64,000 nucleotides of DNA from Deinococcus humi (GCF_014201875.1 NZ_JACHFL010000004.1:248001-312000); one strand, 5' to 3'; shown: positions 18,410 through 28,761, numbered from the stretch's first letter. Numbers and translations: made by a program. Notes: a model not told the origin generated them from the sequence alone.

Positions 18410-19199
18410 ATTCCTCCACTCGCTCCACAATCGGAATATGGCCGGTAGCGGGGTAAGTGATGAACTCGGCACCGGGAATGTGGGCGGCCAAATGTTGCCC
18501 GTTCTCGTAGCGCACTAATGGATCGGCGTCACCGTGGACCACCAGCGTCGGGACGAGCAGTTTATCCAGCTCGGCGGTCACGTCATGCGTGCGCGTGGAA
18601 CGAAACTGGCGGGCGTAGCGTTCGGGGGTCAGCGGGCGGTAACTCGCGTTGGCGGCAACCGTGTCGGCGGCCTGCGGGTTGGCCTCCAGAAAACCAGGGG
18701 TCATGATCAGGCCGTAGGTACGGCGGGCGCGTTCGCCGGGGGACAGCGTGAAATCGGGACGCAAGGCGTCCAGCCCCGCCCCGTCCGGCCTGACATGGCT
18801 TGCCCCACCCGCCGAGGTGCTGACTAGGGTGAGGCTGGACACCAGTTCTGGCCAGCGCACGGCCAGATTCAGCGCGATAAATCCGCCCATGCTGATGCCC
18901 ACGATGTGTGCGGGCGCAGCGTTCATGGCCCGCAGGAAGGCGGCGGCGTCATCCGCCTGATCGGCGGTGGAGTAGTCGGTGTCTGCGGGGTCGCTGTCAC
19001 CCGTATCGCGGTGATCAATGGCCAATGCGCGGTATTTCTCCCCAAAGACCGGAAGCTGTCCGCGCCAGCCCAGGCGGTTGCTGCCCAGCCCGGTCAGAAA
19101 GAGGACGTTGCCCTGCGGGTGTTCGGGACGAATCTCGTCATAGGCCAGGGTGCGCGTGCCGATGTTGCACAGGCGGGGTTCGGAAAGCGGCCCGGTCAT
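18372..19199 (-). CDS. Alpha/beta-fold hydrolase
   Basis: 275 residues from the ATG at 19199, which touches the stop of the upstream acyl-CoA dehydrogenase (TGATG); an ATG three codons earlier (19208) is the alternative. The fold is evident from VLFLTGLGSNRLGW (oxyanion region), the nucleophile elbow IVGISMGGFIAL (Ser), LVVHGDADPLV (Asp region) and YPATGHIPIVERV (His). Specificity is unknown; enol-lactone hydrolase, esterase or lipase-like are possible. Co-transcription with an acyl-CoA dehydrogenase suggests thioester or ester breakdown in lipid catabolism. Its 3' end overlaps nagA convergently. Confidence 0.88.
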   Translation of the reverse strand: MTGPLSEPRLCNIGTRTLAYDEIRPEHPQGNVLFLTGLGSNRLGWRGQLPVFGEKYRALAIDHRDTGDSDPADTDYSTADQADDAAAFLRAMNAAPAHIVGISMGGFIALNLAVRWPELVSSLTLVSTSAGGASHVRPDGAGLDALRPDFTLSPGERARRTYGLIMTPGFLEANPQAADTVAANASYRPLTPERYARQFRSTRTHDVTAELDKLLVPTLVVHGDADPLVRYENGQHLAAHIPGAEFITYPATGHIPIVERVEEFNQDVLEFLAGH

Positions 19200-20995
19200 C
19201 AGAACCATTCCGCCTGCATCTGTGAGGTGGTGGAATCGGCACTGGCAAGCAGGTCAGCGTGGGCACGGACCTTGGGCAGTTCGTGCGTGGCAAAGAAGCG
19301 GGCAGCGTGCAGTTTGCCGCGATAGAAGTTGGCGTCGTCTCCCCTTGCCTCCGGCAGCGCGTGAGCGGCAGCCGTCGCCTGCCGCAACCACATCCAGCCC
19401 ACGACGGTATGACCCAGCATCTCCAGTGCGCTGTTGGCATTCGCCAGGAAGAGATCCGGCCCCAGTTCGATGGCCCGTCCCAGAAGAGCTTTCAGGGCAT
19501 TCTGATTCTGCTCCAGGGCTGTCTTCAGGGCAGTTCGAATCTCGTCCAGACCCTCCAGACCTTCGGAGGCCTGTAGATCGGCTTCGATCCGCGCCATCAG
19601 GAGCTCCAGGCCGCGTCCGCCCGCCTGCGTCAGCTTGCGACCCAGCAGATCGTTGCCCTGAATGCCCTCGGTGCCCTCGTGGATGGGGTTCAGGCGATTG
19701 TCGCGGTAGTACATCTCTACCGGGTAATCGCGGGTGTATCCAGCCCCACCCATCACCTGAATCGCGTCGCTCAGCGCTTCTTGGCTGTACTTGCTCGGCC
19801 AGGATTTAACGATGGGTGTCAGCAGGTCAAGCAGCAGGGATGTGTCGGCGCGGCCTTCCTCCGGCCCTGTTTGCAGATCATCGACCAGGCTGGAGGCATA
19901 CAGGCCCAGCGCCAGCCCACCCTCTACAAAGGCCTTTTGCCGCAGCAGCAGCCGCTTCACGTCCGCGTGACCGATGATCGCAATGGCCGGGCTAAGGGGA
20001 TCCTTGTTGCTGGCGGCGCGGCCCTGGGCGCGTTCACGGGCATACTCCAGGCTCGCCAGATACCCCGCGTAGCCCAGCATCACCGCGCCCATACCGACGC
20101 CAATTCGCGCCTCGTTCATCATGTGGAACATCTGCCGCAGCCCGTGGCCGGGTTCGCCCACCAGTTCACCAATCGTCTCACCGCCCTCACCGAAATTGAG
20201 CAACGTGTTGGTGGTGCCACGGTAACCCATCTTGTGGTTCAGACCCGCCAGCACGACATGATTGCTCTCGCCGGGCGTGCCATCCTCGTTGACTTTGAAT
20301 CTCGGCACCAGAAAGAGGCTGATTCCCTTGACCCCCGCCGGCCCACCCTTGATGCGAGCCAGGACAAGGTGAACGATGTTCTCGCTCAGCTCGTGTTCAC
20401 CACCTGAAATCCACATCTTGCTGCCGCTGATGCTGTAGGTGCCGTCCTCCCTGGGGGTGGCGGTGGTGGTGATATCAGCCAGTCCGGACCCGGCATGCGG
20501 TTCGGAAAGGGCCATCGTGCCAAACCAGCGGCCTTCCACCAGTGGCAGCATGTACTTTTTCTGCTGCTGAGGTGAGGCAAAGACCCGTTGCAGATTGGCG
20601 TTGCCGATGGTCAGGAAGGGGTAGCCGCTGCTGCCCACGTTCGCTGCCTGAAAGTGCGCCTGAACTGCCTGCGTCATCACCCACGGCAGTTGCAGGCCGC
20701 CCAGTTCCTCATCATGGTGAGCGCTGAAGAATCCAGCCTCCCGGAAGGCGCGCATGGCCTCCCCCACCGCAGGCAGCAGTTTCACCTTGCCGTCGACCAC
20801 ATGCGGCTCGTTCAGGTCCGCCTCACGGGCGTGATTGGCAAAATACCTGTCCGCCACGTTGTACGCGAGACTCAACACGTCCTCGTACACTTCGCGGCTG
20901 TGATCGGCAAAACGGGGACGCCCCGGCAGGGCGGCGGTGTCCAGCACCTCAAACAGTTGAAAACGCAGGTCTCGTTTGCTCAGGAAGGGGGCCAT
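19199..20995 (-). CDS. Acyl-CoA dehydrogenase, long (DmdC/FadE-like) type
   Basis: 598 residues from the ATG at 20995, chosen because AAGGAG lies 7 nt upstream; an upstream GTG-type extension lacks one. FAD enzyme introducing the alpha-beta double bond in acyl-CoA. Features: FGTMALSEPHAGSGLADITTTA (FAD/substrate loop), KMWISGGEHELSENIVHLVLAR, NHKMGYRGTTNTLLNFG, and QVMGGAGYTRDYPVEMYYRDNRLNPIHEGTEGIQ, split here by domain, with the catalytic base Glu in HEGTEG. The ~600-residue length and extra C-terminal helical domain are typical of the 3-methylmercaptopropionyl-CoA dehydrogenase-like group, though substrate range cannot be read. First gene of a two-gene operon. Confidence 0.92.
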   Translation of the reverse strand: MAPFLSKRDLRFQLFEVLDTAALPGRPRFADHSREVYEDVLSLAYNVADRYFANHAREADLNEPHVVDGKVKLLPAVGEAMRAFREAGFFSAHHDEELGGLQLPWVMTQAVQAHFQAANVGSSGYPFLTIGNANLQRVFASPQQQKKYMLPLVEGRWFGTMALSEPHAGSGLADITTTATPREDGTYSISGSKMWISGGEHELSENIVHLVLARIKGGPAGVKGISLFLVPRFKVNEDGTPGESNHVVLAGLNHKMGYRGTTNTLLNFGEGGETIGELVGEPGHGLRQMFHMMNEARIGVGMGAVMLGYAGYLASLEYARERAQGRAASNKDPLSPAIAIIGHADVKRLLLRQKAFVEGGLALGLYASSLVDDLQTGPEEGRADTSLLLDLLTPIVKSWPSKYSQEALSDAIQVMGGAGYTRDYPVEMYYRDNRLNPIHEGTEGIQGNDLLGRKLTQAGGRGLELLMARIEADLQASEGLEGLDEIRTALKTALEQNQNALKALLGRAIELGPDLFLANANSALEMLGHTVVGWMWLRQATAAAHALPEARGDDANFYRGKLHAARFFATHELPKVRAHADLLASADSTTSQMQAEWF

Positions 20996-21118
20996 AGGGG
21001 TACTCCTTGGTATGGGAATGGAACGGGGCGGGTGTCCGCGCACGTCTATTTTGAACGTTGGCGTTAATATAGGGCATAGCGCACCACCGTCTCAGTCCCG
21101 TTTCCAGGAGGTTCCATC

Positions 21119-22093
21119 ATGCGCGCCCTGATCTGCCAAACATTCGACCAGCCCGAAACACTGACCGTCCAGACCCAGCCCGATCCCACGCCCGGCCCCA
21201 ACGAAATCGTCCTAGAAGTCAGGGCGGCAGGCGTGAACTACCCGGATGCCCTGATGGTCATGGGCCAGTACCAGATCAAGCCTCCTCTACCGTTCGTCCC
21301 TGGGGCCGAGGCGGCGGGGGTTGTCAGCGCCATTGGCGAAGGGGTCAAACACCTGAGCGTCGGTCAACGCGTAGTGGCGTTCACCGGGCTGGGCGCGTTC
21401 GCCACGCATCTGAAAGCCGACGCGGCAACCGTGATGCCTTTACCGGACGGGATGGAGTTCGAGGTGGCTGCAACGCTGCCTCTGGCCTACGGCACCACCA
21501 TGCACGCGCTGGTGGACCGCGCGCAGCTCAAGGCTGGCGAAACCCTGCTGGTGCTGGGCGCAGCGGGCGGCGTGGGGCTAGCAGCCGTGATGATCGGCAA
21601 GGCGTTGGGTGCGCGGGTGATCGCGGCCGCCGGCAGCGACGAAAAGTTGCAACTGGCCCGTAATCACGGCGCGGATGAGGGTCTCAATTACGCCACCGAG
21701 GATTTGCGCGAACGCCTCAAAACCCTGACCGGCGGCAAGGGGCCAGATGTCATCTTTGACCCTGTAGGCGATCAGTACGCCGAACCGGCCTTTCGCAGCA
21801 TCGGCTGGGGCGGGCGCTATCTGGTAATCGGTTTCGCGGGCGGCGAGATTCCCAAATTGCCCCTGAATCTGCCCCTACTCAAGGGTGCCTCGCTGGTGGG
21901 CGTGTTCTGGGGCGAATTCGCCAGACGTGATCCAGCGGCCAACGCGCGCAACCTGGCGCGGCTCGCGGGCTGGGTCCTGGAAAACACCGTCAAACCGCTG
22001 GTGAGTGGGCGCTATTCACTGGACGACGGTCCACAGGCCATGCGCGCCCTGCTGGAACGGCGCGTGACGGGCAAGGTGGTCATCATCCCTTGA
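21119..22093 (+). CDS. Zinc-free quinone oxidoreductase-like MDR protein
   Basis: 324 residues; AGGAGG upstream of the ATG. Medium-chain dehydrogenase/reductase without zinc ligands: VRAAGVNYPDALMVMGQY, FVPGAEAAGVVSAIGEGV, GETLLVLGAAGGVGLAAVMIGKALGARVIAAAGSDEK split across the NADPH fold, and GGRYLVIGFAGGEIPKLPLN. These proteins reduce quinones or enoyl-CoA/enones with NADPH. Divergent from the acyl-CoA dehydrogenase operon and overlapping a MerR gene, so it may belong to the same fatty-acid regulon. The divergent gap (20996-21118) contains AACG-TTGG-CGTT near 21055 and an AT-rich TTAATATA box. Confidence 0.9.
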   Translation: MRALICQTFDQPETLTVQTQPDPTPGPNEIVLEVRAAGVNYPDALMVMGQYQIKPPLPFVPGAEAAGVVSAIGEGVKHLSVGQRVVAFTGLGAFATHLKADAATVMPLPDGMEFEVAATLPLAYGTTMHALVDRAQLKAGETLLVLGAAGGVGLAAVMIGKALGARVIAAAGSDEKLQLARNHGADEGLNYATEDLRERLKTLTGGKGPDVIFDPVGDQYAEPAFRSIGWGGRYLVIGFAGGEIPKLPLNLPLLKGASLVGVFWGEFARRDPAANARNLARLAGWVLENTVKPLVSGRYSLDDGPQAMRALLERRVTGKVVIIP

Positions 22094-22542
22094 GCACGCC
22101 CGATACCTCTGGGACCACCCTTTACACCACTGCCGAGCTGGCACGCGAGGCCGGAGTCACGCGCCGGACGGTAATGCACTATGCCGAGCTTGAACTGCTG
22201 ACCCCGGATCTGACCACCGCATCGGGCCGGTTGCTGTATGGGCCATATTCACTGCGGCTGCTGCGCGATCTGATCGATCTGCGCGCTCTAGGTATGCCGC
22301 TTGATGAGGCCCGCGACATGGTCATCTTGCGGCGCGCCACCCACGATCTTGCGGGCAACCGCCGCCGCGACTGGAAGCGTGAAGATGTGCCGCTGAGCGA
22401 TGAACGTTTGCAGGCCCTTCAGACCCGCTTACGCTCCATCAATGCTTCTTACGCACGACAGGCAGAGAACCTTGCTCGCCTGGATCGCTGGCTGACCAAG
22501 CGCTTTATCAGGAATGACGAGGAATCACCTATCAAGGACTGA
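22090..22542 (+). CDS. MerR-family transcriptional regulator
   Basis: 150 residues from a TTG that overlaps the preceding stop (TTGA). N-terminal winged helix: LYTTAELAREAGVTRRTVMHYAELELLTP, then GRLLYGPYSLRLLRDLIDLRALGMPLDEARDMV. A coiled-coil dimerisation helix follows (SDERLQALQTRLRSINASYARQ). No cysteine effector motif, so a metal sensor is unlikely. Co-translated with the quinone oxidoreductase and facing the acyl-CoA dehydrogenase operon, it probably controls these genes. Fatty-acid or stress ligands are possible. Confidence 0.88.
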   Translation: MSTPDTSGTTLYTTAELAREAGVTRRTVMHYAELELLTPDLTTASGRLLYGPYSLRLLRDLIDLRALGMPLDEARDMVILRRATHDLAGNRRRDWKREDVPLSDERLQALQTRLRSINASYARQAENLARLDRWLTKRFIRNDEESPIKD

Positions 22543-22618
22543 ACTTATCCACGCCACTGTCCTCAATCACCCTATGAGACAAGAAAAATCCACAGCACAG
22601 GTGCGCTGAATGCTCGCA

Positions 22619-22634
22619 CTCGTCACATGACGAC
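22619..22634. other. parS-like palindrome, copy 1 (one mismatch)
   Basis: CTCGTCACATGACGAC, differing from the family consensus CTCGTCAYRTGACGAG only at the last base. Lies in the gap after the MerR gene and 72 bases beyond the end of the rep gene, beside the replication region. See the parAB entries for why this is read as a partition site. Confidence 0.65.
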
Positions 22635-22664
22635 CAGGAATCCTGACGACCCGATCATTGCCCC

Positions 22665-22685
22665 AATCGCCTGAGTTGTCCGGTA
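22665..22685 (-). repeat. Isolated inverted copy of the replication iteron
   Basis: The iteron CCGGACAACTCAGGCGATT occurs once here in reverse orientation, 21 bases beyond the stop of the rep gene, about 1.5 kb from the main array. A DnaA-box-like TTATCCACG is at 22545-22553. Such a copy could bind Rep to regulate the gene's 3' side or to loop to the origin. Confidence 0.8.
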
Positions 22686-22705
22686 CTCTGCAAACCTTCC
22701 AATGC

Positions 22706-24136
22706 TCAGTTCGCCCCACTGTCCATCACCTGAAGATGGCCCAGATGCTCAAGAAGTTCGGCGGTAAAGGCGTCGAGCCGTCCCTCCACTTTGGCCCGCG
22801 AGGCCAGCCGGGTGACCTCCTGAGGATCCGGCTGTCCGATGATCATGCCCATGCGCAACAGGGCGTACTCGCTGACGCTCAGGCGTTCGCGTAACAGAAA
22901 TTGCAAGGTCTTGAGGGCCGAATCCACCTGCGTCTCCAGCGGCTGCGGCTCGTCGGTCGCCTCCACCAGCGTGGGCATGTTGGAGGCCGGAAGACGCCCC
23001 TTCCTCTTCGCGGCCTTTTCGCTGGGCGCCTCCTTTTCAGGGTATTTGCCCTCCTGATCGCGGATGACGTCTACAAGCACCGCCGACCGGTTACGGGCCT
23101 TAAAACCACTGTCCAGCAGACGAACGAACTTGGCCAGACGTGCCTGAACATGTTCGTCACCGTACTCCTCGATAAGACGGCGGGCCACCGGACCCGACAC
23201 CCGGTACTCGGCCAGTTCCATGATCAGGGGGCTGTCGGGCAGGGTGGACTCCTCGCGGTCTGCCAGATCGGCGAAGCGGTAGGTGAGCTGTTGTTTCTGA
23301 CCCCGCCCCTCATATTCCACTGCGCTCAGGTACAGCCGCTCTATAAGCTCCTCATGTGCACCCTGCAGTGTCGAGCGAATCTTGTTGCTGCGGCGGTCCA
23401 CAATCTTGCACGCCTCCGCCCAGTCAATCAGGTTAACCGTGAACGATGCCAGCGGCTCGCGCGGGTCTTCGGGGGGATAGCGCCGTGCGTCCAGCAGGCG
23501 GTACAGCGCGCGGGTCAGCGGACGGTCCAGGCTGGTCAGGAACTCCAAGTCCAGCGGTTTGGTGTACTGGGCGCGAATCGATTTGGTGATCGGGGTTGCC
23601 AGCCGGATCTTGAGGGTACTGCTGCGGTTCAGTCCCAGATCCTCGTCACCGCTGGTAAATTCCAGCGCTTCCAGATAATTGAAGGTCACTGTGGTCCAGT
23701 TGCCCCGCCGGTGATCACGCCACGCCTCTGAAGCGGTGTACGTGGACGTCCGCAGGCGAAACAATGTCTGACGAAGGTTCTGATAGTACCGACCGGAATC
23801 GTGCAGGCCAGCCCGTTTCAGAATCTGATAGGCGGTGGTGTGCAAGGTGCCGTCTTCCGGACAGCCGCCCTCTACGTACAGATCAATCAGCGCCGTCGAG
23901 ATGTCGCCATCGAGACCATGCGGTACACCACCATATTTGGGAATGGCGTCGCAACTCAGCCGCGCCGGACGGCCTTCCACGTGAAAGTCGATGGTCCAGG
24001 ACGTAAAGCTGTCTGGAACGCGCTCCTGGATGCTGATCAGCCCCAGCCGACCCACGTTGGCCTCGTCAATGCGCGAGATTTCTTTCGGAGTGGCTGGTCT
24101 GGTTTTTTGGGAACTTTTGGTGCGCGTCAACGCCAT
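22706..24136 (-). CDS. Plasmid replication initiator protein (RepA-like)
   Basis: 476 residues from the ATG at 24136 (GGGAGG upstream but only 2 nt away); an in-frame ATG at 24160 would add 8 residues. The protein begins with a basic tail and a pattern like plasmid replication initiators: RPARLSCDAIPKYGGVPHGLDGDISTALIDLYVEGG, YQILKRAGLHDSGRYYQNLRQTLFRLRTSTYTASEAW (winged-helix DNA contact region), YTKPLDLEFLTSLDRPLTRALYRLLDARRY, and WAEACKIVDRRSNKIRSTLQGAHEELI. The C-terminal third is charged and helical. Placement directly beside the iteron array makes the role in initiation convincing even though exact family assignment is from memory. Confidence 0.85.
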   Translation of the reverse strand: MALTRTKSSQKTRPATPKEISRIDEANVGRLGLISIQERVPDSFTSWTIDFHVEGRPARLSCDAIPKYGGVPHGLDGDISTALIDLYVEGGCPEDGTLHTTAYQILKRAGLHDSGRYYQNLRQTLFRLRTSTYTASEAWRDHRRGNWTTVTFNYLEALEFTSGDEDLGLNRSSTLKIRLATPITKSIRAQYTKPLDLEFLTSLDRPLTRALYRLLDARRYPPEDPREPLASFTVNLIDWAEACKIVDRRSNKIRSTLQGAHEELIERLYLSAVEYEGRGQKQQLTYRFADLADREESTLPDSPLIMELAEYRVSGPVARRLIEEYGDEHVQARLAKFVRLLDSGFKARNRSAVLVDVIRDQEGKYPEKEAPSEKAAKRKGRLPASNMPTLVEATDEPQPLETQVDSALKTLQFLLRERLSVSEYALLRMGMIIGQPDPQEVTRLASRAKVEGRLDAFTAELLEHLGHLQVMDSGAN

Positions 24137-24189
24137 GTCCTCCCAGTGCGGTTTATGCATAATACGCGTCCAAGAGGTTTAAAAACTAC

Positions 24190-24600
24190 TACCGGACAAC
24201 TCAGGCGATTGGTCGGTTGGACTATCGGACAACTCAGGCGATTGGGGGACGGGGAACCGTAAAAAAGTTCTTCTCAGACAATCTTTTTCAGGTTGGCTCA
24301 CCGGTTCCGTGCAATTACCGGACAACTCAGGCGATTGCAGGTCTGGAGTACCGGACAACTCAGGCGATTTCGTCTTACAACTACCGGACAACTCAGGCGA
24401 TTAGATCCTCAGCACCACCGGACAACTCAGGCGATTGCAGGTCTGGAGTACCGGACAACTCAGGCGATTGCAGGTCTGGAGTACCGGACAACTCAGGCGA
24501 TTTCGTCTTACAACTACCGGACAACCCAGGCGATTAACTCAAAATGTACCGGACAACTCAGGCGATTTCGTCTTACAACTACCGGACAACTCAGGCGAAA
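24190..24600. repeat. Iteron array, 11 direct copies with 33-bp period
   Basis: Eleven copies of TACCGGACAACTCAGGCGATT (shown as consensus; first bases vary) start at 24190, 24223, 24316, 24349, 24382, 24416, 24449, 24482, 24515, 24547 and 24580. Variants: copy 2 has TATCGG, copy 6 CACCGG, copy 9 ACAACCCAGG, copy 11 ends GCGAAA. Spacing is 33 bp (32-34), about three helical turns, except one 93-bp step after copy 2. Spacers are also repeated: GCAGGTCTGGAG three times and TCGTCTTACAAC three times, showing growth by duplication of larger units. Immediately 5' of rep, so it serves as origin and probably as autoregulatory operator. Confidence 0.95.
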
Positions 24601-24735
24601 AAGCTGGAAATCGTCGTAGTTGTCGCCCCTCCCCCGCCCCCTCTGATGATGATCATCATATCTTTTAGAGAATCTTTTAAAGATCAAATACAACATCATC
24701 AGGGACCCCTTATTACCCCTACTGGGCACTAGGGG
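24601..24735. other. AT-rich putative unwinding segment of the origin
   Basis: Beside the iterons the sequence turns AT-rich (about 24640-24712), strongly unlike the GC-rich surroundings. It includes a 14-bp perfect palindrome ATGATGATCATCAT (24646-24659) and ATCTTT-T-AAAGAT (24672-24684). Position and composition fit a DNA-unwinding element for an iteron origin; this is inference. Confidence 0.6.
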
Positions 24736-25178
24736 ACAGATTTGCAAAAACGGGCTGCAGTTGTAGCGTTATGACGAGACTTGTCCTCTGTCTTAACGAG
24801 AGTGTTCCTGTAAGCTCGCCGAAGGGCCGTAGAGGGCCCTCCGAACTAAAGTGGGCCTCTCTATACGTCCCTCCTGCTCATAGGCCCTCTACGGCCCTCC
24901 TGATGCCCCGTTCGTCCGTCCGCGATTATGCATAGCTCTGTATCAGGAAAATACAGTTCCAACAATTTTCTTCTCCATTGGGTGATTCGACCATAAGAAG
25001 TCGCCTCAGATGTCCGTGTTGAGGCACGAACATCAGGCACCAACCCAAATGACGGGCATAAAATCGAGCCTCGCACTTGATCGCGTCTCTTGTTGACCGC
25101 TCAGAAACTCCGTATGGTGGCTGGCAATGACAACCAAACGAGTTTTAGGCAGGTTGGCGCAGGCTGATCTGGAGCCAA
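24736..25178. other. Gene-free segment with a 16-bp inverted repeat
   Basis: No convincing gene. Contains AGGGCCGTAGAGGGCC (24823-24838) and its exact reverse complement at 24883-24898, 44 bases apart. It may be part of the replication region or a boundary element. The last 70 bases before 25179 would hold the promoter of the liv operon; GGAG sits 6 nt before its GTG start. Confidence 0.5.
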
Positions 25179-26228
25179 GTGCAGATTTTTGACCCCACCA
25201 TCTTCCCGATTCTGGCAGCCGACGGGCTGACCAACGGGGCGGTCTACGCTTTGCTGGCCCTGGCGCTGGTCCTGATTTTCGCAGTCACCCGCGTGATCTT
25301 TATCCCCCAGGGTGAATTTGTGGTCTTCGGGACCTTGACCCTGGCCTCTTTGCAACTGGGCCGCACCCCGGGGACACTATGGCTGGTTCTGGCGCTGCTT
25401 GGCATTGCCGCAATGATGGAAGCCTTTTCTTCGGCGCGCGCTGGGCAGACACGCCGGGGACTGTTGACCGTAGGCGGTGCCGCACTCCTGGGTGTAGGCA
25501 TGTGGGCACTGATAGGCTGGCTGGCCCCCTTGAAAGCTCCTCTCTGGGTCCAGGTCATCCTGACCTTGGGTCTCGTTGCTCCGCTGGGCCCACTGCTTTA
25601 CCGCGTCGTCTACCAGCCCCTGCAGAATGCCACCGTCCTGGTCCTGCTGATCGCCTCCGTTGCCCTGCATCTTCTGCTGACCGGTCTGGCACTGGTGTTC
25701 TTCGGACCAGAAGGCTCGAGGACTCCGGCCTTTTTCGAGGGCAACCTGACGCTGGGGCAGGTGACGCTGAGCTGGCAGAGCCTGCTGGTGATCGTGGCCT
25801 CGGCAGCGCTGATGCTTGGCCTGTATCTGTTCTTCGAGCGAACCATGCCTGGAAAGGCGCTGCGGGCCACCGCCGTTAACCGCCTGGGCGCGCGGCTGGT
25901 GGGCATCAGTCCGTCCTCGGCAGGCATGCTGACCTTCACGCTGGCCGCCCTTATCGGGGCGCTGGGCGGCGTGTTGATCGGGCCCAGCGTGGCCGTGACC
26001 TACGACAGCGGTTTTTTGATCGGCCTCAAGGGATTCGTGGGCGCAATCATTGGCGGCCTGGTCAGCTACCCGCTGGCGGCAGCCGGGGCGATTCTGGTGG
26101 GCCTGATCGAGAGCTTCGCCAGCTTCAGCCTCTCGGCCTGGAAAGAGGTGATCGTGTTCACGCTGATTCTGCCGGTGCTGCTATGGCGCTCCCTGACCAC
26201 CCGTCACATTCCGGAGGACGAGGAATGA
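25179..26228 (+). CDS. livH: Branched-chain amino acid ABC transporter permease (LivH-like)
   Basis: 349 residues; GTG start with GGAG 6 nt upstream. About eight membrane segments. LivH features: [35 protein letters not shown] at the N-terminus, [47 protein letters not shown] (the cytoplasmic coupling loop) and [18 protein letters not shown]. An insertion of about 50 residues near residues 70-120 makes it longer than the usual ~300. Overlaps the next gene by 4 nt. Substrate could be branched-chain amino acids, urea or another amide. Confidence 0.9.
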   Translation: MQIFDPTIFPILAADGLTNGAVYALLALALVLIFAVTRVIFIPQGEFVVFGTLTLASLQLGRTPGTLWLVLALLGIAAMMEAFSSARAGQTRRGLLTVGGAALLGVGMWALIGWLAPLKAPLWVQVILTLGLVAPLGPLLYRVVYQPLQNATVLVLLIASVALHLLLTGLALVFFGPEGSRTPAFFEGNLTLGQVTLSWQSLLVIVASAALMLGLYLFFERTMPGKALRATAVNRLGARLVGISPSSAGMLTFTLAALIGALGGVLIGPSVAVTYDSGFLIGLKGFVGAIIGGLVSYPLAAAGAILVGLIESFASFSLSAWKEVIVFTLILPVLLWRSLTTRHIPEDEE

Positions 26229-28026
26229 CCACTGCCAGAACCGCCCCGAAATTCTCGCGTCGTCTGGGCCTGAGCTTGGCTGCCGGCCTGGTCGCGCTGT
26301 CTCTGCCACTGCTGCTGCCCCTTTTTCAGGTCACGCTGCTGACCAACATCCTGATCTTCTCCATTGTGGTGACCGGGCTGGTGTTGCTGACCGGTATCCT
26401 GGGATTGACCAGTTTCGGGCAGGCAGCCTTCATGGGCGTCGGGGCATACACTACAGCCATCCTGACCGCGCAAATGGGCTGGAACCCATGGCTGTCGCTT
26501 CCCGTCTCGCTGCTGGTTACGGGGCTGATCGCGTGGATTCTCGGGGTGCTGACGTTGCGGATGCAGGGCCATTACCTGCCACTGGCGACGATTGCGTGGG
26601 GCATCAGTCTGTTCTATGTGTTCGGCAACACGCCGGCGCTGGGGGGCTTCACCGGCCTGACTGATATTCCACCGGTCTCCGTGTTCGGGCTGGAACTTAC
26701 CTCGCCGCGCTCCTTCGCTTACCTGACGTTGATCTGCCTGGGGCTCGTGGCGCTGAGCGCGCAGTTTCTGCTGTCGAGCCGCACGGGTCGGGCGATGCGA
26801 GCGTTGCGCGGCGGCTCACTGGTGGCCGAGGCCTTCGGGGTGTCCGCCTTTGGTCTGCGGGTGCAGGTCTTCGTGCTCTCGGCCCTGATGGCGGCGCTGG
26901 CGGGCTGGCTTTACGCGCACAGCCAGCGCTTCGTGAATCCCACCCCGTTCGGCCTGCAGGCGGGGATCGAGTATCTGTTCATGGCGGTGGTGGGCGGCTC
27001 GCAGCACGTCTGGGGCGGCGTGCTGGGCGCGGGGCTGATCACCCAGATCAGGGAGGTTCTGCGCGACGTGCTGCCGGGGCTGCTGGGCCAGCAGGGCAAT
27101 TTCGAGGTCATCGTCTTCGGGGCGCTGGTGATTCTGGTCTTGCAGTTCGCGCGCCGGGGCTTGTGGCCATTGATCGAACTGGTGCTACCGCAGGAGGGCA
27201 TCCGCATCCTGCCGGAACGCAAGAAGTTCGCCGCACGCCCTAAGCCTACGCCCGGCACGCCGCTGCTGAGCGTTCAGCACGCAGTCAAGCAGTTCGGTGG
27301 ATTGCGGGCCGTGGGCGACGTATCATTCGAACTAAGTGCTGGGGAAATCCTAGGGCTGATCGGTCCCAACGGCGCGGGCAAGAGCACCATGTTCAATCTG
27401 ATCACCGGCGTCAATCCGGCCACCTCCGGGCAGATCACGTTCATGGGGCAGGACATCAGCCGTCGCAGCGCGGGTCACATTCACCGTCTGGGCCTGAGCC
27501 GCACATTTCAGCACGTTCACCTGCTGCCGGACCTGACCCTGTTGGAAAACACCATGATGGGCGGCTACGCACGTGGCCACGCGGGGATGGTTCGCAGCCT
27601 GCTGCACCTGGAACGTGCGGAGGAAGCGTCGCTGCAGCACGAGGCGCTGCGTCAGTTGGAGCGCGTCGGGCTGGCGGATCAGGCCTACGTTCTGGCGGGC
27701 AATCTGGCGCTTGGGCAGCAGCGGGTGCTGGAAATTGCCCGCGCGCTGGTGGCCGATCCCACCCTGCTGCTGCTGGATGAGCCCGCCGCCGGTCTGCGCT
27801 ACGGCGAGAAGGCCGAACTGGTGACGTTGCTGCGCCGTTTGCGCGACGAGGGGGTGACCATCCTGCTCGTCGAACACGACATGGACCTGGTGATGGGGCT
27901 GGTGGACCGTCTGGTCGTCATGAATTACGGTGAGAAGCTGGCCGAGGGAACGCCGCAGGCGGTACGCGACAACGCCGATGTGCGTGAGGCCTACCTGGGC
28001 GTGGACATGGAAGAGGAGGGGGCGGC

Positions 28027-28030
<4 letters not shown>
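26225..28030 (+). CDS. LivM permease - LivG ATPase fusion
   Basis: 601 residues from the ATG at 26225 (overlap ATGA with the previous gene). Residues about 1-320 are a LivM-type permease with [26 protein letters not shown] and [32 protein letters not shown]. Residues about 345-600 are a complete LivG-type ATPase: Walker [13 protein letters not shown], signature [16 protein letters not shown] (LALGQQ instead of LSYGQQ), Walker [12 protein letters not shown] and the switch histidine in [10 protein letters not shown]. The two parts are separate genes in most bacteria. Works with LivH and LivF to import amino acids. Confidence 0.93.
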
Positions 28031-28755
<725 letters not shown>

Positions 28756-28761
28756 GCAGGT

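Noticed and set aside
24190..24600. Regularly spaced repeats considered as a CRISPR array
   Set aside because: Spacers are only about 12 bases and are themselves repeated, no cas genes are near, and the array abuts a rep gene, so iterons are the better explanation.
24217..24668. Open frames across the iteron array
   Set aside because: They only translate the repeats in several phases and have no protein-like character.
24765..24780. Possible parS half-site TTATGACGAG
   Set aside because: Only half of the palindrome matches, not enough to count.
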